A stretch of DNA of 30,118 nt from Euryarchaeota archaeon UBA495 (GTDB lineage Archaea > Thermoplasmatota > Poseidoniia > Poseidoniales > Poseidoniaceae). The DNA is taken from contig DALQ01000096.1 of NCBI GenBank assembly GCA_002496845.1, positions 1 to 30,118 on the forward strand. The letters run 5' to 3'. The notes beneath the pieces are model-generated. The model had not been told where the DNA came from and did no database searches. It saw only the letters and a list, made by a program, of their open reading frames with translations. A program made the translations under genes and the position numbers. Below, one piece after another: positions 18,721-25,807 of this stretch. Numbering within the stretch: the first letter of the stretch is position 1; each line of letters starts with the position of its first letter.

Positions 18721-19335
18721 ATGGACGGCCCAGTGGTTTACGCACGCCGCCCATTCACTGGGGGCAGAACAGATGCACCCATCGCGTTCCTTGACCGCGA
18801 CGGCGTGTTGAACATGAGCCTCAACGGCTACGTCAACCAGCCAGGCGAATTGCGGTTGATTTCAGGAACAGGTGCGGCCATGCGAGCCCTTCGAGAGGCT
18901 GGATTTTTGTTGTGTGTGGTCACCAATCAATCCGCCATTGAGCGTGGCCACTGGGACGATGACCGGCTCCATCTCATCCACGACCGTCTCGATGACCTTC
19001 TCAAGCACGAAGATGCTCAACCAGACCTTGTCCTCGCTTGTCCGCACGTGCCGTGGGAAGGCTGCGATTGCCGTAAACCAGAACCAGGCATGCTTGGATT
19101 AGGAGCACGCTTGCTTCGATCTGTGGAAGGGTTCGGAACAATGCGACAACGATGGAAGCGCGGAGACCATGCTCCGCCGCATGCACACGATGTCATGGTG
19201 GGCGACCGAAGGTCCGATCTTGAGGCAGGTGTTCGCTACGGGGCTCGTTCGTTTTGGATCAAACGTGACCGAGGGCTTGAGACGCTTCTTCCACGCCTGT
19301 TGGACACCAAAGACACCGGCGATGGGGTGGCGTGA
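18721..19335 (+). CDS. GmhB-like HAD phosphatase (heptose/histidinol-phosphate phosphatase type)
   Basis: HAD-superfamily phosphatase of the D,D-heptose 1,7-bisphosphate phosphatase/histidinol-phosphatase group. From the ATG at 18721 it is 204 residues. The nucleophile motif DRDGVLN (Asp25, Asp27), motif II TNQS (Thr68) and motif IV GDRRSD (Asp162, Asp166) are present. The subgroup's zinc loop is complete: Cys107, His109, Cys115, Cys117, followed by RKPEPGM with the conserved Lys. A stretch of about 18 residues before motif IV is longer than usual. A far upstream ATG would add 63 residues that overlap the archaeosortase gene and look non-coding. The stop TGA overlaps the tiaS ATG by one base, so the two are translationally coupled. 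The substrate is probably a sugar phosphate for surface glycans or nucleotide-sugars, but this cannot be settled here. Confidence 0.87.
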   Translation: MDGPVVYARRPFTGGRTDAPIAFLDRDGVLNMSLNGYVNQPGELRLISGTGAAMRALREAGFLLCVVTNQSAIERGHWDDDRLHLIHDRLDDLLKHEDAQPDLVLACPHVPWEGCDCRKPEPGMLGLGARLLRSVEGFGTMRQRWKRGDHAPPHAHDVMVGDRRSDLEAGVRYGARSFWIKRDRGLETLLPRLLDTKDTGDGVA

Positions 19336-20537
19336 TGGGCTGGCTGGGTTTGGACGACACCGACCATCTTGGCGGTGGATGCACGACGCTGGCTTTTCAT
19401 CGACTGTTGGAAGCATTGCCACCCGGAGTCCAACTCATTGGAGACCCTTGCCTTGTCCGCTTGTATCCGATGGCGAAAGGCAGAACGCGAGGAAACGCCG
19501 CCTTGAGCGCCGAACTCCACGTGGACATGGCTCAAGAGGCGTGGTTTGCTTGGTTGGACCAATATTGGTCCACGACGATCGAACCGCTTGCAGGCCAATG
19601 GACACCGTCCACGCACGCAAAGAGGCCACAAGTCCCAAGCGACCCCGGTATCGTGTGGTTCGAAACGAAACCCAACGTTTCCTTCTATAGAAAGGCGGTC
19701 AGAGAAGAAGTTTCGTGGAAAGATGCGCCAAAACCGGATTGGTCGAGGGGGGGAGAAGGCAACATCGGGGCGACCGCAGCCGTGGCGTGGTCGAACCACG
19801 CCACGACGTGGGAAGGCATCGCTTGGCGCCAGGAATCCGATGATGTGCGACGTTTGGACGAGGCAACCTTGCTTGAGTTGGACCGGGACGACCGGCTCTT
19901 TGCCTGCCGCGACCCGCGCAAAGGCCGCGGGCTTCTTGCTCCGCGTGGTGCTTCGCCGGTGCTGTGTGGAATCCGAGGAACAGAACGTCAGGCGGTGGCC
20001 GAAGCCATGCAAACGCTTCTGCACGCTGCTGGGACCGAAAGGGCGATCGGACAACGGGTGTTCAGCACCAATCAGGGAAGCGGGGATCATCTCAGCCCAC
20101 CACTTCAGGCCATCGTGGAAAAAACTGAGATCATCCAAGGCGGACACGTTGCGCTTCACACAGACCAAGGAACATGGTTGGCCTTTGCACCATCAGGAAC
20201 GGTCCGTGAGTTGGCCTCACAATTGTCTCATGGCGACGTGGTTCAAGGCCTTGGACTTCAGAGCGACAAACCCGGACGCGAGGGCCTTCACTTGGAGGCC
20301 CTGAGCCACCTCTCAGGTCCCTTGCGAAACCTCCGACGGCCTACGTGCCCTTCTTGCCACAAGCGCATGAAATCTGCTGGGAAAGAGCAAGGATTGCGCT
20401 GCCCTGGCTGCAGCCATACGGACGAAGACCGATGGATTGGGGATGCAGTTGTTCCAACCGGCTGGGTGCAACCGCCCTTGGACCGTCGACGCCACTTGGC
20501 GCCTGACCTGAGCAAAGGGCTTCCAGATGCCTTGTGA
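19335..20537 (+). CDS. tiaS: tRNA(Ile2) 2-agmatinylcytidine synthetase TiaS
   Basis: Archaeal enzyme that attaches agmatine to C34 of tRNA-Ile2, so the tRNA reads AUA and not AUG. The 400 residues show the family order: an N-terminal GLDDTDHLGGGCTT motif (about 5-18), a KGRTRGNAAL motif around residues 51-60, a GGEGNIGATAAV motif near 140, an OB-fold near 270-310, and a C-terminal zinc ribbon (CPSCHKRM and CPGC). The ATG at 19335 shares its first base with the stop of the phosphatase gene, and a GGGGTGG lies just upstream. A GTG one codon earlier also opens the frame. It is intact and of usual length. Its presence is strong evidence that the organism is an archaeon. Confidence 0.93.
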   Translation: MGWLGLDDTDHLGGGCTTLAFHRLLEALPPGVQLIGDPCLVRLYPMAKGRTRGNAALSAELHVDMAQEAWFAWLDQYWSTTIEPLAGQWTPSTHAKRPQVPSDPGIVWFETKPNVSFYRKAVREEVSWKDAPKPDWSRGGEGNIGATAAVAWSNHATTWEGIAWRQESDDVRRLDEATLLELDRDDRLFACRDPRKGRGLLAPRGASPVLCGIRGTERQAVAEAMQTLLHAAGTERAIGQRVFSTNQGSGDHLSPPLQAIVEKTEIIQGGHVALHTDQGTWLAFAPSGTVRELASQLSHGDVVQGLGLQSDKPGREGLHLEALSHLSGPLRNLRRPTCPSCHKRMKSAGKEQGLRCPGCSHTDEDRWIGDAVVPTGWVQPPLDRRRHLAPDLSKGLPDAL

Positions 20538-20589
20538 TCGGGAGACAAAGCACCGACATCTTCCTAACGCAGCGGGTGGTCTTGGTTTC

Positions 20590-20829
20590 ATGTCCGATGA
20601 GGCAACCGTCACCATCACCACCGTTTTGGCTGTCCTGATGTTCCTCGCCCTCGTTGCTTTCGTCGTCTGGAAAGCCAAGCAGAACCGTACGGCTGCTTTG
20701 GCCAAAACGGCTCCAAAAGTGGCGGGAGAAGATCCCTTGGAAGGGGGAGCTCGTCGTCCTGAAGCCTTCGAGGAACCAAGCGACGAAGACCTCGAAATGA
20801 TGGGCGATCTTCTCGGCGAAGTCGAGTGA
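20590..20829 (+). CDS. Small single-pass membrane protein, unknown function
   Basis: This 79-residue protein begins with a short acidic segment. One membrane helix follows (about 8-28), then a basic patch (WKAKQNR) and an acidic, Pro-rich cytoplasmic tail ending in a DLEMMGDLLGEVE helix. I do not recognise the family. The ATG at 20590 is preferred to one at 20527 because the extra residues overlap the tiaS end and look non-coding. It follows tiaS by 52 bases. Its stop directly abuts the stop of the convergent RecA-fold gene, forming the palindrome TGATCA. Confidence 0.65.
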   Translation: MSDEATVTITTVLAVLMFLALVAFVVWKAKQNRTAALAKTAPKVAGEDPLEGGARRPEAFEEPSDEDLEMMGDLLGEVE

Positions 20830-21411
20830 TCAAACGATGACGAGACCTTCGTCAACGATCCGAAGCCTTTGCCCTTCACCCGGACCCTCCAGACGTCGAA
20901 CACCGCTCGGCTCCACCGTCATCCGCCACGAGGCAAAACCTGCGCTCTGCAGACGTTCTTCTGATCGAACCCTGAATCCATCCTCGGCGTCCATGTCCGT
21001 GCCGAGTTTTGCAGTGGCGAGCAGCACCACGTCATCCAATCCTGAGACGAGGCCTTCCATCGCATCCAATGAGGCACTGGGGATGCGACCCGTCGCGGGC
21101 GCCCAATCGTCCATCACCACCAATCCCACGCCGGGAAGGGACGTGGCGGCCTGAAGCAGCGCCTTGGTCACCAAATCCATGCGCCCAACGAGGTTCATGG
21201 CGTGAAAGCGGGTGGCCACGGTCGGCGGCAGGCCCCCAATGACCTGGGCGAAGCGTGCCGGGTCAGGCATGTCCGGCGCGGCCCACAGCACACGTTGACC
21301 GTCTTCCAGCACCATGCGAGCCATGTGAAGCGCCAGGCTTGTGGCCCCAGCGCCGGATTCGCAGGCCAAGTGAACATTGGGCGCGTCGAACGGAGGACGC
21401 CATGACGCCAT
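20830..21411 (-). CDS. RecA/RadB-fold protein with degenerate Walker A motif
   Basis: The 193 residues follow the RecA/RadB/KaiC core order: strand VHLAC, a P-loop position (18-25, ESGAGATS), a helix, VLWAA, a Walker-B-like LVVMDDW at 97-103, a later strand VVLLATAK, and a C-terminal pair of strands ending in RIVDEGLVIV. The P-loop lysine is replaced by Ala23, so normal ATP hydrolysis looks unlikely. The protein is shorter than RadA or RadB and has no N-terminal helix-hairpin-helix domain. It may be a RadB-like regulatory paralogue or a KaiC-type accessory protein; no partner gene points to one choice. The ATG is well supported by a GGAGGT on the minus strand 2 bases upstream (21414-21419). 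Fold assignment is by pattern only. Confidence 0.65.
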   Translation of the reverse strand: MASWRPPFDAPNVHLACESGAGATSLALHMARMVLEDGQRVLWAAPDMPDPARFAQVIGGLPPTVATRFHAMNLVGRMDLVTKALLQAATSLPGVGLVVMDDWAPATGRIPSASLDAMEGLVSGLDDVVLLATAKLGTDMDAEDGFRVRSEERLQSAGFASWRMTVEPSGVRRLEGPGEGQRLRIVDEGLVIV

Positions 21412-21488
21412 GAACCTCCACGCATGACGAAGGAGAAAGACGCTTCCGGTGTCGGAACGCTCTTCATGGGTCAGCCAGAGACCATGTC

Positions 21489-21701
21489 ATGGCCGAGGAC
21501 GCTCCCAAGGAACGCATCCCACGACGCCCCGCTCCCGAATTCACTGAAGTCGGTTCCTTTGGTGAGGCACTGAAGCAGCATGGTCTCATCGGGACCGCGG
21601 TGAACGACAAGAATCAGTACGGCCCGGTTGGCATGATGGTGATGTTGTTCATTGTGGCGGCCATCACCTCCCTCGGACTTCTGCTGATTCGCTCGTCCTG
21701 A
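21489..21701 (+). CDS. Small tail-anchored membrane protein, unknown function
   Basis: The 70-residue protein has a charged, Pro-rich N-terminal half and one membrane helix near its C-terminus (about 47-67), ending in RSS, so it is probably tail-anchored with its N-terminus in the cytoplasm. I considered Sec61-beta/SecG, but the conserved pattern before the helix is not there. It is divergent from the RecA-fold gene, with 77 bases between starts, and is followed on the same strand by another membrane protein. Confidence 0.6.
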   Translation: MAEDAPKERIPRRPAPEFTEVGSFGEALKQHGLIGTAVNDKNQYGPVGMMVMLFIVAAITSLGLLLIRSS

Positions 21702-21739
21702 GGCGCAAGGGCTATCCTCCCGATGACCCGCTTTGGATC

Positions 21740-22177
21740 ATGGAGCAAGGACATCCTCCACCGACGATGGCCTTCACCGACCGGCGATGGACGATCATGG
21801 CGGCCCTTTTGGGGTCCAACACCGCCGTGATGCTCGTGCATGGGCTTCAACAGGAAATGAACCCAAGCGTCACGCGGGAATTTGCACTCACCCTCATCGC
21901 TGTGACGTTGCCGTTCCAAGCGGTGTACTTCATGATCCATACCTACGCCGATTCATTCGCCACCAACCTCGCCCCGGCCGAGCGACGAACGCTGGAGCGT
22001 CTGTCAACCGTGTGCCAAATCATCGCCTATGCTTCGCTGTTGGGCCTGGCCATCCTCTGGAGCAACGTCTCGCCCTACGTCGGGGGTGGATTCCTGCTCG
22101 CCTCCTTTTGCGCCCTGTTGATGGTCCGAATGGCCATGCGAGAGGCACGCTCCTCCGAAGCCGTCCGCTCGTCGTGA
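21740..22177 (+). CDS. Four-helix membrane protein, unknown function
   Basis: The 145-residue protein has four probable membrane segments (about 17-36, 48-69, 92-112 and 115-133), with a charged loop between segments 2 and 3 (PAERRTLERL) and a basic/Ser-rich C-terminus. No conserved motif is recognised. A second in-frame ATG at 21767 is equally plausible as the start; neither has a strong ribosome binding site. A longer frame overlapping it (21733-22359) has a non-membrane, Arg/Pro-rich composition and is not taken as a gene. Confidence 0.6.
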   Translation: MEQGHPPPTMAFTDRRWTIMAALLGSNTAVMLVHGLQQEMNPSVTREFALTLIAVTLPFQAVYFMIHTYADSFATNLAPAERRTLERLSTVCQIIAYASLLGLAILWSNVSPYVGGGFLLASFCALLMVRMAMREARSSEAVRSS

Positions 22178-22223
22178 ACATTGGCCTGCGAAGGTTCTTG
22201 GGGCGGCCACAATGCCCAATGGT

Positions 22224-23573
22224 ATGGCCTTCTGTCCGTTGGATTACCGCTACGGCTGCCAAGACTTCAAGCAAATCTGGTCCGAAGACGGTCGGCACGA
22301 ACGCCAACTCGAGGTTGAGCGGGCGTTGGTGTGGGCCCATCAGCAGATGGGACGCGTGACCGCTGAGGATTACGCCGTCATTGAGCGCATCTCGGTGCCT
22401 GACGTCGTGACCAAGCAACGCGTCAGTGAAATCGAGGCGGAAACGCGTCACGACATCATGGCCTTGACCAAGGCCATGGCCGAAGCCGCCGGCGACGCGG
22501 GTTGGTGCGTCCACTTGGGCGCGACCTCCAACGACATCGTCGACACGGCGGTTGGTCTCCAACTGCGCGACAGCCTTGTGCTGCTCCGCAAAAGCCTGTG
22601 CGACCTCATCAGCGTCTGTGCGGATGTGGCGGAACGGGAACGCGACACGGTCATGCTTGGTCGCACCCACGGTCAAGCCGCCGTACCCATCACGTTTGGA
22701 TTGAAGACCGCCGTGTGGCTGGACGAGCTCCGCCGACACCTTATCCGGCTTGACGAGGCCAGCCCTCGCATCGCCGTCGGGAAGTTCCTCGGTGCCGTCG
22801 GAACAGGTGCTGCTCAAGGCGAAGGAGCACGTGAACTCCAACGCCTGATCCTCGAACATCTCGGTCTTGGCGTACCCTTGGCCACCACACAAGTCGTCGG
22901 GCGAGACCGGTACATCGAGTACGTCCATTGGATGGCCAACACGGCCACCACCTGCCAGAAAGTCCTCACTGAAATCAGGAACTTGCAACGCTCAGAAATT
23001 GCTGAGGCGGGCGAAGGATTCGACGTCAAGAAGCAGGTCGGGTCTTCGACCATGGCGCACAAAAAGAACCCCATCACGAGCGAAAACGCGAGCGGCCTCG
23101 CCCGTATCGTGCGCTCGTTCATCGCACCAAGCCACGAGAACGCCATCCTTTGGCACGAGCGTGACCTGGCCAATTCCAGCGCAGAACGCTTCACGCTCTC
23201 GCATGCGTCTGCACTCTGTGAGGACGTGCTTGCAAAGACCGCCAAGGTGCTTCGAGGCATGTGGGTCGATGCAGAACGCTGCCTGAGGAACATCGAAGAT
23301 CAGCGTGGCTTGGTCATGGCCGAGAAGGTGATGATCGAATTGACCTCCCACGGCATTGGCCGAGATGAGGCCCACGAGATCCTCCGCACCGCTTCCTTCA
23401 CGGCCCAGGAAACAGAAGAACACCTGATGGACATCTGCATGCGCACACCCGAAATCACTGCGGTGTTCAGCGTCGAGGACTTGGAAGCGATGTTCAATCC
23501 AGCAAACCACATTGGCGTGTCCGGTGAATTGGTGGACGAGGCGGTCGCGCTCGCTCGTGAGGCCATTGCTTGA
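22224..23573 (+). CDS. purB: Adenylosuccinate lyase
   Basis: Fumarase/aspartase-superfamily enzyme. It splits SAICAR to AICAR plus fumarate in purine synthesis, and adenylosuccinate to AMP plus fumarate. From the ATG at 22224 it is 449 residues. His97 lies in HLGATSNDIVDT, His149 in GRTHGQAAVPITFG, and the superfamily signature GSSTMAHKKNP is at 273-283 with the catalytic-loop serines. The start at 22224 puts the family's opening (CPLDYRYG) at the N-terminus; an ATG four codons earlier (22212) is also possible. The stop codon abuts that of the convergent dph6 gene as TGATCA. No other purine genes are in the window. Confidence 0.95.
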   Translation: MAFCPLDYRYGCQDFKQIWSEDGRHERQLEVERALVWAHQQMGRVTAEDYAVIERISVPDVVTKQRVSEIEAETRHDIMALTKAMAEAAGDAGWCVHLGATSNDIVDTAVGLQLRDSLVLLRKSLCDLISVCADVAERERDTVMLGRTHGQAAVPITFGLKTAVWLDELRRHLIRLDEASPRIAVGKFLGAVGTGAAQGEGARELQRLILEHLGLGVPLATTQVVGRDRYIEYVHWMANTATTCQKVLTEIRNLQRSEIAEAGEGFDVKKQVGSSTMAHKKNPITSENASGLARIVRSFIAPSHENAILWHERDLANSSAERFTLSHASALCEDVLAKTAKVLRGMWVDAERCLRNIEDQRGLVMAEKVMIELTSHGIGRDEAHEILRTASFTAQETEEHLMDICMRTPEITAVFSVEDLEAMFNPANHIGVSGELVDEAVALAREAIA

Positions 23574-24218
23574 TCAGTTCACGATCAGGTGACCTCTTCG
23601 GCCGTCCCAGACCTTCGACCACTGCAGGTCCAATCCTTCCGGGAACATGGGTGCCCTGACCACGAGGGTTTCGTACTCGCCCCCTTCGCCGTCGACGTTG
23701 AAGCGGTGCTTCTTGGCCAAAGGTTCCAATGCGTCCAAGGTGGCGTGATCCAACACACGCCCCAACCACGCCTCGTCCAATCCTTCAGCGGAAACCGACG
23801 TGACAAGAACGTCAAACCCGTGAGATGCGAGGCCACGAAGATGGTCCATGGGGTCTTGATGCCAAAGGGGTGTCCACGTGTTCAGACCCATCTTTTCGCC
23901 AAGCCGTTCCAGACGGTTGCGCTGGTAATCCGAACGCAGTGCTCCGCTCACAAAACCATCGAGTTCGTAGGCCTCAAGCATGTCCTGCAGGGCCTCAAAA
24001 TCAGGACCCTCCGTACCGTCGATGACGCGGTGTTCCCATGCAACGCCGGCTGCTGAGGCCTGTGCCTCAACCAACCGCGTGTTGGGCACTTGGAACATTG
24101 GAGAGTCGCCTTCCACCACCAGCGTCACAAGGACACTGACCTCCCATCCACGGCACGTCGCCCACCACCACGCCGCACAGGAGTCCTTCCCACCGGACGA
24201 GAGGACAGCAACGCGCAT
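23574..24218 (-). CDS. dph6: Diphthine--ammonia ligase (Dph6-type ATP pyrophosphatase)
   Basis: Last enzyme of diphthamide synthesis on elongation factor 2; it amidates diphthine using ATP and ammonia. The 214 residues start with the PP-loop SGGKDS (8-13). The family's other hallmarks follow: SGALRSDYQRNRLE at 91-104, a GLNTWTPLWHQD segment at 111-122, and EGGEYET at 178-184. It is a single domain with no fused RidA domains, as is usual in archaea. The ATG at 24218 fits the family start exactly. It converges on purB with no spacer and diverges from psmA. Confidence 0.92.
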   Translation of the reverse strand: MRVAVLSSGGKDSCAAWWWATCRGWEVSVLVTLVVEGDSPMFQVPNTRLVEAQASAAGVAWEHRVIDGTEGPDFEALQDMLEAYELDGFVSGALRSDYQRNRLERLGEKMGLNTWTPLWHQDPMDHLRGLASHGFDVLVTSVSAEGLDEAWLGRVLDHATLDALEPLAKKHRFNVDGEGGEYETLVVRAPMFPEGLDLQWSKVWDGRRGHLIVN

Positions 24219-24317
24219 GGTCCTGCGGGGCGGAAGGCCTTCATCAGCCTGTCACCAGAGAAAGAGGGTTCAAATGGGGTGGACCCGCGGTTCAACCGTA
24301 GGCGGCGCAGCCGTCTT

Positions 24318-24322
24318 GGAGG
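24318..24322 (+). promoter_or_regulatory. Shine-Dalgarno site of psmA
   Basis: GGAGG lies 7 bases before the ATG at 24330 and fixes that start over an open frame reaching back to 24090. The remaining spacer between the dph6 start (24218) and here shows no convincing TATA element. Confidence 0.55.
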
Positions 24323-24329
24323 CAGCATC

Positions 24330-25052
24330 ATGCAACCCAGCGGACGAGGCTACGACCACGGCATTACCACCTTCAGCCCAGACGGCCGCCTCTTCCAGGT
24401 GGAATACGCACGGGAATCCGTCAAGCGAGGGACGACGACCGCGGGCCTGAAGTTCCGTGACGGCGTGGTGCTCGTTTGCGACAAGCGCATCGTCTCCCGT
24501 CTCATCATCCCCGAGTCCATCGAGAAGGTGTTCAAGGTCGACGAACACGTTGGTGTTGCAACGTCCGGTCTCGTGGCCGACGCTCGCCAATTGGTGGGTC
24601 GTGCCCGCGTCGAGGCCCAGATCAACAGGATCACCTACGCCGACTCCATCCCCGTGGATGTTCTGGTCAAGAAAATCTGTGATTTCAAGCAGTCCTTCAC
24701 CCAGTACGGTGGCTCCCGACCCTTTGGCACCGCGCTCCTCCTTGGAGGCGTGGACGACGAAGGCATCCACCTCTACGAAACCGACCCCTCGGGCGCCTAC
24801 CAGAGCTACCATGCCGGTGCCATCGGCAGCGGCCGCAACACCGTGATTGAGTTCTTCGAGCAGAAGTGGAAGGAAGGTCTCACGCTGAACGCTGCGATGA
24901 AGCTCGGTCTCGAAGCCCTGCAGCACGCCAACGACAGCAACCTGAACAGGGAAGCCGTCGAAGTGGCCACCATCACGGCCGAGGGATACAACGTCCTCGA
25001 CCGCGCAGCGGTCAACAAGCAGATCGACCGGCTCAAGCCCATCGATGAGTGA
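24330..25052 (+). CDS. psmA: Proteasome alpha subunit
   Basis: Forms the outer seven-membered rings of the 20S proteasome, gating the catalytic beta rings and docking the ATPase (PAN or Cdc48). The 240 residues begin with the alpha-type N-terminal gate and helix: GYDHGITTFSPDGR at 7-20, then FQVEYARESVKRG. The central fold carries FGTALLLGGVD and the ending is acidic. The gating Tyr-Asp pair is conserved. The ATG at 24330 with its GGAGG site is the family-consistent start. It is 13 bases ahead of the SBDS gene, an arrangement conserved across archaea in the proteasome/exosome supercluster. Confidence 0.96.
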   Translation: MQPSGRGYDHGITTFSPDGRLFQVEYARESVKRGTTTAGLKFRDGVVLVCDKRIVSRLIIPESIEKVFKVDEHVGVATSGLVADARQLVGRARVEAQINRITYADSIPVDVLVKKICDFKQSFTQYGGSRPFGTALLLGGVDDEGIHLYETDPSGAYQSYHAGAIGSGRNTVIEFFEQKWKEGLTLNAAMKLGLEALQHANDSNLNREAVEVATITAEGYNVLDRAAVNKQIDRLKPIDE

Positions 25053-25065
25053 GCAGTGACCGCCC

Positions 25066-25758
25066 ATGGTCTCCCTCGATGACGCGGTCGTCGCGCGATG
25101 GGAACACGGTGGCAAGCGCTACGAGGTCCTCCTCGACCCTGATTTGGTCGAGACCTTTCGAGAATCACCCGACACGGTGAACGTCGATGACCTCATGGCC
25201 GTCGAAGACGTGTTTCATGACGCACGGCAAGGCGAACGCCCTGCCATCGATGACGTCGTGAGCACCTTTGGGACAGAGGACGTTGCCACCATCACACGGA
25301 CCATCCTGGAGCGAGGGAGCATCCAACTCACCACCGCGCAACGCAAAGCGCGTGTGGAAGCGATGAGGCAACGGATCATCCATCGAATCCACAGCGAAGC
25401 GGTCGATCCACGCTCCAAGTCTCCACACCCCCGAGCCCGCTTGGAATTGGCGCTGGAGGAAAGCCGCTTTTCCGTGGACCCCTTCAAGCGCTTAGAGGCC
25501 CAAGTCAAGGACGCCATCGCCGTGCTGAAGCCCTTGATCCCCTTGTCTTTTGAACGCATCAAGTTGGCCATCAAAGTCAGTGGGGCTGGCTATGGTCGTG
25601 CCCATCAGGTTCTACGTGGCGACCTGAAACGCGAAGAATGGTTGGGCAACGGTTCCTGGGTCGGCGTGGTTGATGTTCCAGCAGCAAGGAAGGCTGACCT
25701 GATCGGTGAAATCATGCGAATCGACCGCGAAGCGGAAGTTCGTGAACTCCCGTCATGA
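25066..25758 (+). CDS. SBDS/SDO1 ribosome maturation protein
   Basis: Orthologue of human SBDS and yeast Sdo1. In eukaryotes it works with the EF-2-like GTPase to release anti-association factor 6 from the large ribosomal subunit, and a related role is presumed in archaea. At 230 residues it has the expected three-domain length: an FYSH domain (about 1-95, including the HGGKRYEVLLDP opening), a helical middle domain, and a C-terminal ferredoxin-like domain (FERIKLAIKV...GVVDVPAARKADLI). It directly follows psmA. In many archaea the next genes are exosome subunits Rrp4 and Rrp41; here a convergent gene follows instead. In the 49-base gap after it (25759-25807) I see only a short GGGC-TAG-GCCC hairpin. 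Confidence 0.92.
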   Translation: MVSLDDAVVARWEHGGKRYEVLLDPDLVETFRESPDTVNVDDLMAVEDVFHDARQGERPAIDDVVSTFGTEDVATITRTILERGSIQLTTAQRKARVEAMRQRIIHRIHSEAVDPRSKSPHPRARLELALEESRFSVDPFKRLEAQVKDAIAVLKPLIPLSFERIKLAIKVSGAGYGRAHQVLRGDLKREEWLGNGSWVGVVDVPAARKADLIGEIMRIDREAEVRELPS

Positions 25759-25807
25759 AGCAGACCGCCCACAGGGCTAGGCCCCGTGTTCCAATGGCTT
25801 GCTGGGC

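Noticed and set aside
21489..21701. Sec61-beta/SecG identity for the 70-residue protein
   Set aside because: It has a C-terminal helix of the right kind, but the conserved segment preceding it in Sec61-beta is absent.
21733..22359. + strand open frame of 208 codons overlapping the four-helix membrane protein and purB
   Set aside because: Arg/Pro-rich, no membrane pattern, and it runs into purB in the wrong frame. The 145-residue frame has a coherent membrane topology.
24090..24329. Upstream extension of psmA
   Set aside because: The added 80 residues are basic and low in family similarity, overlap the dph6 gene, and precede the GGAGG site of the family-consistent ATG.
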